A stretch of 64,000 nucleotides of DNA from Fidelibacterota bacterium (GTDB lineage Bacteria > Pseudomonadota > Alphaproteobacteria > Rhodospirillales > Rhodospirillaceae): assembly GCA_002712165.1 (NCBI GenBank), contig PASS01000076.1:1-64000 (forward strand). The letters are read 5' to 3'. How positions within the stretch are numbered: the first letter of the stretch is position 1; each line of letters begins with the position of its first letter. A program made the translations under genes and the position numbers. A model generated the notes under the pieces. It ran no database searches and was not told where the DNA came from. It saw nothing but the letters and a program-made list of their open reading frames with translations. Positions 31,624-42,069 of the stretch are shown piece after piece.

Positions 31624-33195
31624 CTAGATTTCGATAGTGACGGCGCCAATCTCAGCCAGCTTACCTATCATCTTATCTTCAATTATTTTTGAGCGCTTGA
31701 CGAGCAACACTCTCACTTCCTCGGGCTTTAGAATCTTTCCATTCATCGTTACGTCGCCTTCACTAATCGAGATTATTTTTTCCGTCTCTTCGATAGCTCC
31801 GTCCGTACCTTTGTCGCACCGCGCCAGTAGAAAAATTGCGTCTATGTTAAGCACTTCTATCCCGGTTCCGGCAAGTGGTGCTGCTAGTGTTATGCTAGGT
31901 AGAGAAAGGCCAATTTCTTTGATCATTCCCCGGTTTATGGATGGCATGGATAACTTTGCCCCCTCGGGCACTTTCACTGGTTCGGTTTCTTTGGCAAAGC
32001 AAATCACTTGACTACCTGCGGTGAGTAGGCGGACTGCATCCATCCTTGTCCATGGGGACATGCTTGCCAGCATTGCCTCATTTTCCATGGAGCCTATATT
32101 GACACCCCGATCCGCCAGTATATTCAGCAAAGTTGAGAAAGGCTCATTTTCATAACTCAATTGGATGTCTCCAAATGCAACTGTTTTATCAATATTCAGA
32201 AACGGCTCTAAAGTACCAAAAACGAGATTTTGATTGACATCCAACCATTCTTTCTCTGTGCTTATAGGCTCTCCCTTAACCCAGATATCACTGCGAAATG
32301 TCTCATTGCGAATAAAGTCGCGTTTAGCCTCTAGTTCCGCTCGGCTACTTACGCTTCGAAATTCATCGCGCAGATCTATTGGGACCGCGAGGTCGACCAT
32401 GTTCAGGAATATTCTTGCGCAGCCGGCGAACTTTAGTCCACGCGATTCCATTAATGCCTGCATTTCTGCGAAGTAAAATGCTCGCAAGTTTACATTAAAG
32501 TACTCGTGCTCCATGTGTCTTAAATCAGCCTTCTCCAATTCTTCAATTGTTTCGGCAAGGGCTTGATTATCACGGAAATATTTGACGTTAGCGGTTTTCA
32601 GTTTATGCATCCACTCCAGTCCAACTCGTGCACGTTCCAAGGTGTTGTCACTATCTTTTGTCAGAGAGTAGATCATGTTGCGCATGGGTAATCTGGCCGC
32701 CCAGCCTGGCATAGCATTGACGCCTGTTAACAGTATACCGCCGGGCTTCAAGCGCTTTGTTGCATCATCTAAGGTTGCGTTGCGTTCGGTCTCATCTGCT
32801 CGGCTAAGAATGCCGTGTATTATCGCAAAGTCCAGTGGTGGAATGTCACTCTTAGCTAGTTCTGAGAAACGCTTTTGTATGAATACTGTATTCTCTAGCC
32901 TAGCACTATTAGACAAGGACTTTGCAGTACGGATACGGGAAGGCAAATAATCTACGCCATAGAATTTTGCATCTGGATAACATCCGGCAAGAACATTTGC
33001 GGTTATCGCATTGCCGCATCCATAGTCGCACCATGTAAAGGGACCGTTTAGGGGTCGTGGTTGAAATCCATTGGACGCGGCTACAAAATTCAAATGAGTC
33101 GGAGCGTGATTACTATAAAACTCAGATTGAAGGGTCGTACCGCTGATATAATTATCTGCAGTCTTTTTGTTCATATTGGTCAGACGCCTCGCCAA
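31624..33195 (-). CDS. class I methyltransferase with C-terminal methyltransferase-regulatory-type region (PKMT-like)
   Basis: FTWCDYGCGNAITANVLAGCYPDAKFYGVDYLP motif I; long C-terminal region like PF10119-type proteins. Confidence 0.75.
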   Translation of the reverse strand: MARRLTNMNKKTADNYISGTTLQSEFYSNHAPTHLNFVAASNGFQPRPLNGPFTWCDYGCGNAITANVLAGCYPDAKFYGVDYLPSRIRTAKSLSNSARLENTVFIQKRFSELAKSDIPPLDFAIIHGILSRADETERNATLDDATKRLKPGGILLTGVNAMPGWAARLPMRNMIYSLTKDSDNTLERARVGLEWMHKLKTANVKYFRDNQALAETIEELEKADLRHMEHEYFNVNLRAFYFAEMQALMESRGLKFAGCARIFLNMVDLAVPIDLRDEFRSVSSRAELEAKRDFIRNETFRSDIWVKGEPISTEKEWLDVNQNLVFGTLEPFLNIDKTVAFGDIQLSYENEPFSTLLNILADRGVNIGSMENEAMLASMSPWTRMDAVRLLTAGSQVICFAKETEPVKVPEGAKLSMPSINRGMIKEIGLSLPSITLAAPLAGTGIEVLNIDAIFLLARCDKGTDGAIEETEKIISISEGDVTMNGKILKPEEVRVLLVKRSKIIEDKMIGKLAEIGAVTIEI

Positions 33196-33329
33196 ATTAC
33201 TTACACCAGTAAATACTCAGCTAATGCCATTATTCTATGCAGACAAATACTAATGCATGGCACGATTACGTTACCAGCGAGTCTCTATAGTAGATTCTAT
33301 TTAAATTTTGGTGCCGGCTGAAACAGCCC

Positions 33330-33644
33330 TTAAACAGACTGCTCTAACCATTCTTTCAATTTACTTTCTGGTAAGGCGCCCACTTTCGTTGCGGCAACTT
33401 CGCCATCTTTGAAGATCATTAGAGTCGGAATCCCGCGCACGCCGAATTGCGTTGGTGTTTGCGGGTTATCATCGATATTGATCTTTGTGAAGGTCAGTTT
33501 TCCTTCCATTTCGCTAGCAATTTTCTCGAGAGAAGGCGCAATTTGCTTACAAGGCCCGCACCACTCCGCCCAGAAGTCCACTAATACAGGGCCTTCTGCT
33601 TTTAATACATCAGCTTCGAAGGAGTCGTCCGATACCTGTTTCAT
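33330..33644 (-). CDS. trxA: thioredoxin
   Basis: [24 protein letters not shown]. Confidence 0.96.
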   Translation of the reverse strand: MKQVSDDSFEADVLKAEGPVLVDFWAEWCGPCKQIAPSLEKIASEMEGKLTFTKINIDDNPQTPTQFGVRGIPTLMIFKDGEVAATKVGALPESKLKEWLEQSV

Positions 33645-33769
33645 ATATTTAAATCCTTTATCTTTAGTGGGCGGCCCGTTGGGTACACTAGGGGCCTGGA
33701 TGCATCAAGATTACCTTGTATTCTTAGGCTCGCAAAGCCTAAGGCTTAGCTAAAAGAGAAATAAGTTGA

Positions 33770-34876
33770 TCAGCTACGCCAGGTCAGCGTCACTGGCTTT
33801 AATGTGTTGCGCGGAGTACGCTTTTCTGCCTGAGCTGCCAGTACCTCGCGTTTGAGCTGGTAATACCAACGCGTTTGAGTATCAGCATCCTGAACCATCA
33901 TAGTGGGTGGATTGAATGAGAGTCCCTCATTCATGGCTGTAACTGCGCGACGGTCTTGGTCTAAGAAACGCCGTGCAATGTGCCGCACTATAGGTCGCAA
34001 TAATATTCCGCCAGGCGCATTCCAATACATCACATGATGCACATCGGTTTCATAGGCACTTACCGGCGTGCAAGCTGTTAGACCACAATACTCATATTTT
34101 TTTGTTTGCGCGTGCTCAGTCCTTACCGAAGGCATACGATAGGTGATCTCGGTTTCCGGTGCGCTACCTAAAAACACTTTATATGCCTTTGAATTACTTG
34201 AGGCTTTATGACGGTCCATGCGCCAGCCTATACCTTCATTCTCAGTCAGTGGTGAAAATGCTTTGCGCTTTTCATGGATACTATCTTCGTTACGCCATAT
34301 TTTTGAGCGGTGCACAAAGGCACCGTGAGCTGGGTCCATCAGGCCAATAACAGCGAGATCAATATTGCAAGCGAAGCGCAGAGATACATGCAGCTGGAAG
34401 TGATCACCAAGGGCAGGTACCTCTGGTACTGGTGGAAATTCAGAATTTAAGTTGCTTGTGCCCTTACCTATGAATACCCATATATTTCCTTGCCGTTCAG
34501 AAACCTCGTAGCTTTTTGTGCGAATATCTTTAGCCTGTGGTTTTTGTATGCTTGTCTGAGATGGAATTATAGTGCACTGGCCGTCAGTGCTGAAACGCCA
34601 GCCATGATAAGGGCACTGTACTTCGTGGCCATCAAATTTACCACGCGACAGCAATGTACCACGGTGGGGACATGTGTCGGATAGCGCAAACGCCTTCCCA
34701 TTTTCACTGCGGCCAATCAAGACCGGCTCGCCTAGAATAATTCTATGCAGCATCACACCTGGTTTTAGTGCAATGGAAGGGAGGGCGTAATACCATTGCT
34801 CTCGCACAAACGTACCTTGGTTCGCTTGTTCGTCAGGAGCCATATTAGAATTTGCGTGGGGAAATACGTCGTTCAT
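33770..34876 (-). CDS. Rieske [2Fe-2S] ring-hydroxylating oxygenase alpha subunit
   Basis: CPHRGTLLSRGKFDGHEVQCPYHGWRF Rieske motif; start 34876 places the ATG just downstream of the addA stop. Confidence 0.9.
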   Translation of the reverse strand: MNDVFPHANSNMAPDEQANQGTFVREQWYYALPSIALKPGVMLHRIILGEPVLIGRSENGKAFALSDTCPHRGTLLSRGKFDGHEVQCPYHGWRFSTDGQCTIIPSQTSIQKPQAKDIRTKSYEVSERQGNIWVFIGKGTSNLNSEFPPVPEVPALGDHFQLHVSLRFACNIDLAVIGLMDPAHGAFVHRSKIWRNEDSIHEKRKAFSPLTENEGIGWRMDRHKASSNSKAYKVFLGSAPETEITYRMPSVRTEHAQTKKYEYCGLTACTPVSAYETDVHHVMYWNAPGGILLRPIVRHIARRFLDQDRRAVTAMNEGLSFNPPTMMVQDADTQTRWYYQLKREVLAAQAEKRTPRNTLKPVTLTWRS

Positions 34877-34883
34877 TACACCA

Positions 34884-37800
34884 TCATAGCAGATCAGCTT
34901 TCTGAAGCGCCTTATCCATCCGCGAGGAATCAAGTTCCATAGCCAATGGCCTTTTAGCGTCGCCATGGGTCCAAAGCAACACGCAGTGAATAATTCGGTC
35001 AGGATAAATCGCTCCTAATGCCGCACGATATGTAGCCATTTGAAAAATATAAGCTGGGCTAACATTTTCTTGCGCGCGGGGCGCGGGGCGATTGGTCTTA
35101 TAATCAATAATCCAGATCTCAGTATCGGTTACTGCTAGCCTGTCTACTTGGCCTGATACTACGAATTTACCGATCAGTCCTGTCAATGGCACTTCTGCCT
35201 GGGAGCCCGGCGCGAATAGCGGCGCAAATCTGGGGTTTTCTAAAATGGCCATTGTTTCTGAGATAACTTTATTTTGGGTTGTTTCATCCCATTCTCTTGC
35301 AGACCGTCCAACGTATGCTTTTGCTGCCGTTCGGCGGCGTGCAGGTGGAAGGTCTGGAAGGCTTTGCAGTAATCGGTGAATAATTAGCCCCCGCTGGTAA
35401 CGCATACGGCCGTTGTCTCCCAACGGTGAAAGTGCAGGTGGGTCGTTGTGATCGGAACGAGATGGGCTTAAAGGTTGCGGAGGATTAGCCTCAGGTTGCG
35501 GGTCTTCACTACCCCATGAGGGGAAAGGTGCAGGCGCGCTGATCGTATCTGAATGGTCTTCTTTTTTCACTGGTCCCGTCTGATTCGAAGTGAGCCTCAA
35601 AACCTTTGTATTCAAAAATCCACTTTCTCCCGTAATGAAACCATCTGTTTCGACCTTCGTTTGGGGTTTGGATGAAAGTCCGGCGTGAATTATGCTATAC
35701 CAGCTTCTATCAAACTTAATTGGCTTTCGGGTTTTCCAGCCGCAGACATAAAGACGGTCTTCAGCTCGTGTCATCGCCACATACATTAGTCGGTGATATT
35801 CATGTTCCTGGGCTATTTTTGCTTTCTCATGAAGACAACTTGTCACTGGATCTAGATCACCGACTTTCGGTACCCATAGTGGTAGGTGGGGGGTGCTATC
35901 AGTCCATAGAATCTGTTCTCGCATCGTTGGCACTTGGGTCGTATCCGGCAGAAAAACAATTGGCGCTTGTAGGCCTTTAGCCCCGTGCACAGTAATCACT
36001 CTTACAGAATTGATATTGGTTTGATCTAAATCACGTTTAATTTGTACCTCACTTGTAGAAAGCCAATGCAAGAATCCTTGTAGCGAGGGTGGGTGGTCCT
36101 TTTCAAAATTTAGAGCAAGATTCAAGAATTCATCTATTGGATCATCTGCGTCGGCGCCAAGACGTGCGAGCAAATTGCGCCGCCCGTTACAGGATACAAG
36201 TACGTGTCCGTACAATTCTACTGGGGTCAGGTAATCAGTCAGGGCTAGCAAGTTAGCCAGCATTTCCTGAGCTAAACCTATGCTACTGTCGGCGCCTGAA
36301 TGATTATTCAGCACATCCCACAAGCATTTTTTGCCACGGGCATGGGCAAGGCGGAATAAGTCCTCCTCACTCAACCCAACTAAAGGACTGCGTAGCACGG
36401 TTGCTAAAGTTAAGTCATCCTCTGGAAGTAGCAAAAACTCACCAAGGGCAATTAGGTCCATAACTGCAATCTGATCATTCAGAACCATTCTATCTACGCC
36501 GGCGACCGAAATGCCGCGTTGTTTTAACTGCCTTACTAATTCTTCAACAAAGCCTGTGCGTCTGCGCACCAAAACCATGATGTCGCCTGGCCGAATCGGA
36601 CGTCCCTTAGATTCAAGAATCTCTTTAGTTTTCACCATACTTTCGATACGTGCAGCGAGTAAGGCTGCGAGCCTATTTTGCGGCGAATCACCCTTATTTC
36701 GTTCTACGGGCGGCTTCCATTTGGCCGGGGCATCGGCTATCTCTGGCTCAACACATGGCCAGATTTCCACTAGCCCACCATCGTTCTTGCGTGCCGCAAG
36801 GTGGGTGATTTTTTCTTCAGGGGACAGGACAATCCCGTTTTTTGCAGTATCCTGCTCAAAAACTGCGTCTACAGCGCTCAGAATAGCGGGCGCCGAGCGG
36901 AACGAGACATTCATGTTAACTTCTTCCCAGCCCAGCCCAGCCCTTGTTACATCTGCCTCTATGTCTGATCGTTCGCGGTCAAATTCCTGTGGTTCGGCCC
37001 CCTGAAAGCTGTAGATCGATTGTTTGCGATCACCAACCGCAAATATCGTGCGCGGAGAATTTGAATGCTCTTCATGTCGCCCACGACCAGCAAAAAATTC
37101 ATCGCGCAGTGGTTTTACGATAGCCCACTGTTCGGGGTTGGTGTCTTGTGCCTCGTCTATCAATATGTGATCGATGCCGCCATCTAGTTTGTACAAAACC
37201 CATTCAGCTACTCCAGGCCGTTCCAGTAGTTTTCGTGTTTTTTGAATTAAATCATCGTAATCCATAATCTTATTCTGGGATTTTGTTGCATTAAAGCGCT
37301 TAAGAAAGTCAGCACCAATTTGCAAAAGAGCGCTTGTAGACTTGGCTATGCCTAATGCTTTTAAACGACTTACTACTGTAAGAAGGCGCTCAGCCTCGGC
37401 TCTTAATGTGGCCACAACAAGAGGATTCTTTTCGCCGCGCTTTGGAGTGATGATGGAATCGCGCACTTGGTTTTTTTTATTAATGAAACAACTAGTGTAT
37501 GTTTCAAATATATCACAGCGTATTTCTGTGTTATCAAGCAAATCAGAAATTATTTTTGCTCGTTCTTTATCTGTTTTTAAGCCCCCCGCCATAACTGTGG
37601 CGGCATCCTTGAGCGCTATACCATCAAATGCGCTATTAGTGCACGCGACTTCGATCAGCGACTTTTTTGTATCACCTGGCTGAAGGCCTAGAATACTGTA
37701 CACAGAGTTAGTTGCATTGATTAGCCCACCATGATCGGCAAACATGCGCATTAATTTTCCACGCCCTGCAATTAGCGTTTTCATAAGATCACTGAAATTA

Positions 37801-38375
37801 GATTCATGGACGCGTGCGGTTAAAACTGAAAGTGCATCAGAGAGGCCATTGCTATCGTTACCATGAGAATGAGCGATAGTTTCTTCCAGCGCATTGCCGA
37901 CAACCTCTGCTGTATCTCTTTCATCCAATAGCGCGAAGTGCGGTGCAACGTCCGCTTCTAGTGGAAACCGTCTCAGGAGCGATTGGCAAAAAGCATGTAG
38001 CGTCGAGATTTGCAGTCCACCCGGTGCGTCAAGAACCTCAGCAAATAGTCTTCGTGCCCGTGCCATTACCTCTTCATCTACCTCGCCCTTAACAAGGGAT
38101 GAGACATCCTTATGTAGTATTTCATCTTTGGCGGTTACCCATTTAGCTAGACGGTTTAAAATGCGGTTATTCATTTCTGCCGCTGCTGCTTTTGTGAAAG
38201 TCAGGCATAAAATTCGTTGGGGTACGGTACCTGACAGTAGAATTGCCAGTACTCGGTCGGTTAGTACCTTGGTCTTACCCGATCCGGCTGATGCACTTAC
38301 CCAAACACTGGCGCAGGGCTCAATAGCCCTGCTTTGCGAGCGATTGGCGAGTGCAATAGCGTCTACCGCGCTCAT
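34884..38375 (-). CDS. addA: double-strand break repair helicase AddA
   Basis: UvrD-like ASAGSGKTKVLTDRVLAILL, ILIDEAQDTNPEQW, VGDRKQSIYSFQGA; nuclease IIDYKTNRP. Confidence 0.95.
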   Translation of the reverse strand: MSAVDAIALANRSQSRAIEPCASVWVSASAGSGKTKVLTDRVLAILLSGTVPQRILCLTFTKAAAAEMNNRILNRLAKWVTAKDEILHKDVSSLVKGEVDEEVMARARRLFAEVLDAPGGLQISTLHAFCQSLLRRFPLEADVAPHFALLDERDTAEVVGNALEETIAHSHGNDSNGLSDALSVLTARVHESNFSDLMKTLIAGRGKLMRMFADHGGLINATNSVYSILGLQPGDTKKSLIEVACTNSAFDGIALKDAATVMAGGLKTDKERAKIISDLLDNTEIRCDIFETYTSCFINKKNQVRDSIITPKRGEKNPLVVATLRAEAERLLTVVSRLKALGIAKSTSALLQIGADFLKRFNATKSQNKIMDYDDLIQKTRKLLERPGVAEWVLYKLDGGIDHILIDEAQDTNPEQWAIVKPLRDEFFAGRGRHEEHSNSPRTIFAVGDRKQSIYSFQGAEPQEFDRERSDIEADVTRAGLGWEEVNMNVSFRSAPAILSAVDAVFEQDTAKNGIVLSPEEKITHLAARKNDGGLVEIWPCVEPEIADAPAKWKPPVERNKGDSPQNRLAALLAARIESMVKTKEILESKGRPIRPGDIMVLVRRRTGFVEELVRQLKQRGISVAGVDRMVLNDQIAVMDLIALGEFLLLPEDDLTLATVLRSPLVGLSEEDLFRLAHARGKKCLWDVLNNHSGADSSIGLAQEMLANLLALTDYLTPVELYGHVLVSCNGRRNLLARLGADADDPIDEFLNLALNFEKDHPPSLQGFLHWLSTSEVQIKRDLDQTNINSVRVITVHGAKGLQAPIVFLPDTTQVPTMREQILWTDSTPHLPLWVPKVGDLDPVTSCLHEKAKIAQEHEYHRLMYVAMTRAEDRLYVCGWKTRKPIKFDRSWYSIIHAGLSSKPQTKVETDGFITGESGFLNTKVLRLTSNQTGPVKKEDHSDTISAPAPFPSWGSEDPQPEANPPQPLSPSRSDHNDPPALSPLGDNGRMRYQRGLIIHRLLQSLPDLPPARRRTAAKAYVGRSAREWDETTQNKVISETMAILENPRFAPLFAPGSQAEVPLTGLIGKFVVSGQVDRLAVTDTEIWIIDYKTNRPAPRAQENVSPAYIFQMATYRAALGAIYPDRIIHCVLLWTHGDAKRPLAMELDSSRMDKALQKADLL

Positions 38376-41353
38376 TATTCATCTTCCCCTGTGGCCCATT
38401 CCTTCACTCTGGCTAGATGTCCGTAGTCGCTGAATATGGGGGCATAGGTAGGGTTTGGGCGCGCCTCATAGGCAGTGCTTGGGTCGTCAAATTGCTTTAC
38501 TAATTCAGCTAAGCCTGTTCGGGCCTCAGCGGCCAGAGTGTTCGCATCACCGTTTATAATAAACTCTTTACCACCCTCATCCCGTCCATGAAGTTGTAGG
38601 AAGCTTAAAGTCTCAAACGCACCACTCCACGAAATTCTGGCAAATCCACCGGCAACCATTATAGCTGCCTCCAAAGGTAATTGCGGAGAGAACCCAGCTA
38701 CAACTTCCGCGCTACCTGGTGGTGTGCCAGTTTTATAATCAATGATGCTAATACGGTCGTCAGTACTACGATCTATTCGATCTGCTTTTCCAGTGAGTAT
38801 GAAGGCGCCGGCCGGGCCTTGTAGAGTAATCTCACCCATTATTTCAACGAAAGAATAATCTAGCTTCTGTCGTCTCAGGTCTTCAGTCCGAACGAACCAT
38901 GCAGCGATACGTTCAAAGCGCGGCGCCCAGAAAGCTAGTACGCTGGGGGGTAAAGATTTATGCTTGAAAACATCATCGCCGATTCTCATCAGTCTAGATA
39001 GCGCGTCGTCCGGCAAAAGTCCGCATGGGTGTGCTGCAATGAAACGACGTAGGGCATCGTGAACAAGAGAGCCATAATCTGCTGCGTTTACTTCTTGATC
39101 GAGCGGGTCTATACGCCGCAGTTTTAGAATATGCTTTGCATAGATACTGTAGGGATCGCGCATCCAAGTTTCTACTTCGGTTACAGACAAACGGCGTGGG
39201 CGTACCTTGATCGGAGGTCTCGGTGCGGGCGGGGAAATAGACTGATAAGAGTCAGGCTGTGTTAGCTTACTAGCCCACGATAACCAATCGCCCGCTTCTT
39301 TTTTAAATGCTTTTGATAGACCGGCTGCTTCCACTGCGCGTTCTAGGCGCATCAGCCAACGAGAAGGCACGGTCGGCGTGCCGTTCACTTTGACAGAACG
39401 TGTTAGAACTACACGTGGCCCACATAAGGCTTGAGTTATATCGTGCGCAGCAAGGCCAATACGCCGCTCCGGCGATGGTAGGCCAAATTTTCTGCGCATG
39501 GGTCGGCTCATCCAAGGGCCAGCTTCAGCTTCATTTGGCCACGTACCTTCGTTCAACCCAGCAAGAATTAAAACATCAAAGCGTTGCAGGCGTGCCTCTA
39601 GCGGTCCTAGAATGTGCAAGCGTGGATGCTTTCCAAAGCTTGGCCGAACTACACGGGAACTCATTAGAACATCGAATACGGCTGGATAGTCTAACGGAGG
39701 TATATCCAAAAGCACATCGCAATGTTGCGCTAGTTCAGCGATGAATTTGCTTGCCTCTTCACCCTCACTTTCTGCCCAAAGTCTTAAGGGACCTGCTGTG
39801 TTTTTAGTTGTTGCTAGGGCTTCTGCAGCACTCATGTGTGCATTTAGTAAATCTAAAATAGCTACAGAGTCTTGGGCCATCAACGTGGTAAATTTTTCGC
39901 AGCATTTTTTAAGGTGCTTGATCCAAGATTCAATATTATGTGTATCGCCTTCCAATTCTTTTGCCTTAATGCTTAGCTCTGTAAGCCCGGCAGGAGGGCG
40001 TGGGCCGCGCAGGATTTTTATCTCTGCGAGACGTGTAAGATTTCTAAATTTAACAATATCCAAGCCCCCTGCTGCGAGAGGGTGTTTGCACGCAGCGAGG
40101 GTCGGCACAGGCGCAAAGTTTTCGGCAACCATTACCGCTACCAGGCGCAAAAATGCACCTGGAGGCGTCTTATGCAAGGGCCGTCCAGCAGAATCATCAA
40201 TGTCGATATTCCAACGGTTTAGTTCCATCGATACGCGTTCGGCCAGGGTGCGGTCAGGCGTCACCAATGCACAAGTGCGATCACCCACAGTTAAAGCTTC
40301 TCGCATTATGAGCGAAATCACCTCAGCTTCTTCACGCGGCGCAGGGCAATTGATTCTCGCTATACCTTTAATTGAAGATAATTTTACTCCATCTATTGAT
40401 TGCCAGGCGTGTGTTGTTGAGGCAGGTCGCATCACCTCGGTCAAAAAACGCGCCCTGCTTCTTCTATTTGTATATTTTGGTTTTCCAGGCCACTCCAAAA
40501 CATCATGTGGATAGACCTTAAAGCGCTGCAAAAGTTGTTTAAATCCGTATTGTGGGTGAGACTCGTCTATGGCTTTCCAATCATTCTGGTTTAACGACTG
40601 GTCTAAACCTGGCAAAACAACGGCGCCCTTATCCATATTTGCAATTACATCGAGGAGTTTTGCGGTTACCGGTATGCTACCAGTTGAGCCGGCGGCGATC
40701 ACTGGGCCGTTTGCGGCCCCTGCTGCCCAAATCTGTGATTGTGCAGAAAAGACTTGGTTGCGATGATCCGCTGCATCAATAGTATTTTCGGCCTTTAGAA
40801 TTTTAGGCCATGAGTCCATTAAAATTCCGAGAAATTTTAATGTAATTTGCCAGTGTACGGCGTAATCTTCTGGCACCAGGTCAGCCAAGTTGTCTAATGA
40901 TAATTGTTCGGTCTGCACTTGATCCAGAAGTTTTCCAAGCTCCTCGGCAAGACGTAGCGCGTGTTCAGTAGATGGATCCCCACGCGCCTGGATCAGCCGT
41001 GCAAGCAGTAGTTGGCGCCTGAGCGGCGCTATGGGCGGGGGAATATTCTTAATGGATTCGGCAAATCTGAATGATGAAAGTAGCATTTCCTCTTCATCCA
41101 GATCATTTAGTGGCATCAAGCGTGGGAGTAGTAATGGTTTGCCTTTACTCAGTCGAAGGAATGATTCTCGTAAACTACGGCATGCACGGCGGGTGGGAAG
41201 AATTATGGTTATTGCAGATAGTTTCAGCGGATCATGGCCAGCATCTTCATATACGCCATGGGCTAGTGTATCTAGGAACGGCATGTGTGGTGCGATAGTA
41301 AATATGGCAGGCTTTGCCTTCGCTAACTCACGCCATGTTTTTGATTTTGTCAT
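38375..41353 (-). CDS. addB: double-strand break repair protein AddB
   Basis: Adjacent to addA; LILAGLNEGTWPNE, nuclease ISIIDYKTGTPPG. Confidence 0.95.
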   Translation of the reverse strand: MTKSKTWRELAKAKPAIFTIAPHMPFLDTLAHGVYEDAGHDPLKLSAITIILPTRRACRSLRESFLRLSKGKPLLLPRLMPLNDLDEEEMLLSSFRFAESIKNIPPPIAPLRRQLLLARLIQARGDPSTEHALRLAEELGKLLDQVQTEQLSLDNLADLVPEDYAVHWQITLKFLGILMDSWPKILKAENTIDAADHRNQVFSAQSQIWAAGAANGPVIAAGSTGSIPVTAKLLDVIANMDKGAVVLPGLDQSLNQNDWKAIDESHPQYGFKQLLQRFKVYPHDVLEWPGKPKYTNRRSRARFLTEVMRPASTTHAWQSIDGVKLSSIKGIARINCPAPREEAEVISLIMREALTVGDRTCALVTPDRTLAERVSMELNRWNIDIDDSAGRPLHKTPPGAFLRLVAVMVAENFAPVPTLAACKHPLAAGGLDIVKFRNLTRLAEIKILRGPRPPAGLTELSIKAKELEGDTHNIESWIKHLKKCCEKFTTLMAQDSVAILDLLNAHMSAAEALATTKNTAGPLRLWAESEGEEASKFIAELAQHCDVLLDIPPLDYPAVFDVLMSSRVVRPSFGKHPRLHILGPLEARLQRFDVLILAGLNEGTWPNEAEAGPWMSRPMRRKFGLPSPERRIGLAAHDITQALCGPRVVLTRSVKVNGTPTVPSRWLMRLERAVEAAGLSKAFKKEAGDWLSWASKLTQPDSYQSISPPAPRPPIKVRPRRLSVTEVETWMRDPYSIYAKHILKLRRIDPLDQEVNAADYGSLVHDALRRFIAAHPCGLLPDDALSRLMRIGDDVFKHKSLPPSVLAFWAPRFERIAAWFVRTEDLRRQKLDYSFVEIMGEITLQGPAGAFILTGKADRIDRSTDDRISIIDYKTGTPPGSAEVVAGFSPQLPLEAAIMVAGGFARISWSGAFETLSFLQLHGRDEGGKEFIINGDANTLAAEARTGLAELVKQFDDPSTAYEARPNPTYAPIFSDYGHLARVKEWATGEDE

Positions 41354-42069
41354 TGCGCTTGCAGCAAAGAATTTGTTTTCTCAATAGAGTCTGGTGTACT
41401 GACGTGAAACCAGCCTCCATCGTGGATGACTCCTTTCATTCGTCTTGCAGATATGGCTTTGTTCCACAGTTTGTTCATGGAAAATGGTACGGCGCTCTCG
41501 CCGATAAGAATGCGCGGGTGGATAATTTGCACGCCGGTATAAACATAAGGTGCGTGATTAGCCATTCCACGCCGAGTTAGGTGGCCTTCAGCATCAATAA
41601 AGAAATCCCCTGCACCGTCAAAGCAATGTGCTTTTTCCATAGGATGAACAAGCATTAGGACATCAAGCTCATCAGAATTCCATTGGCTTACGAGCCTCTT
41701 TAGCGCTGGTGTTGTTCCATCCAGCATTACAGTGTCACATCCAAAAACAAAGAAAGGCTTGGCACCGAGCAAGGGAAGTGCTTTGACAAGCGCGCCTCCA
41801 CTATCAAGTAGCCGTTCAGTTTCATCAGAAACCATGGTAGTGGGGTTTTGCCGTACTTTTAGATGGGCAATTATTTGTGGCGCAAGATGATGCACGTTAA
41901 CAATAGCGCGTGGAACATTTTCAGAGGCTAATTGATCAAGAGGCCAATCAATTAAGGCTTTGCCTCCAATTTTAATTAGTGGCTTGGGCGTGCATTCTGT
42001 GATTGGTCTCATGCGAGTTCCAAGACCTGCCGCGAGAAGCATAGCTGTTTTGTTGATAACCCTGCTCAT
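41350..42069 (-). CDS. nucleotidyltransferase (MurNAc-1-P uridylyltransferase MurU-like)
   Basis: AMLLAAGLGTRMRPITECTPKPLIKIGGKALIDW; next to an AmgK-like kinase. Confidence 0.88.
   Translation of the reverse strand: MSRVINKTAMLLAAGLGTRMRPITECTPKPLIKIGGKALIDWPLDQLASENVPRAIVNVHHLAPQIIAHLKVRQNPTTMVSDETERLLDSGGALVKALPLLGAKPFFVFGCDTVMLDGTTPALKRLVSQWNSDELDVLMLVHPMEKAHCFDGAGDFFIDAEGHLTRRGMANHAPYVYTGVQIIHPRILIGESAVPFSMNKLWNKAISARRMKGVIHDGGWFHVSTPDSIEKTNSLLQAQ

Noticed and set aside
37894-38433. 179-aa + ORF opposite addA
   Set aside because: Antisense shadow of addA; no independent coding evidence. Same reasoning for 36511-37005 and 37342-37683.
39741-40514. 257-aa + ORF opposite addB
   Set aside because: Low-complexity Ser/Ala/Arg-rich antisense shadow of a well-supported coding gene; no recognisable domain.
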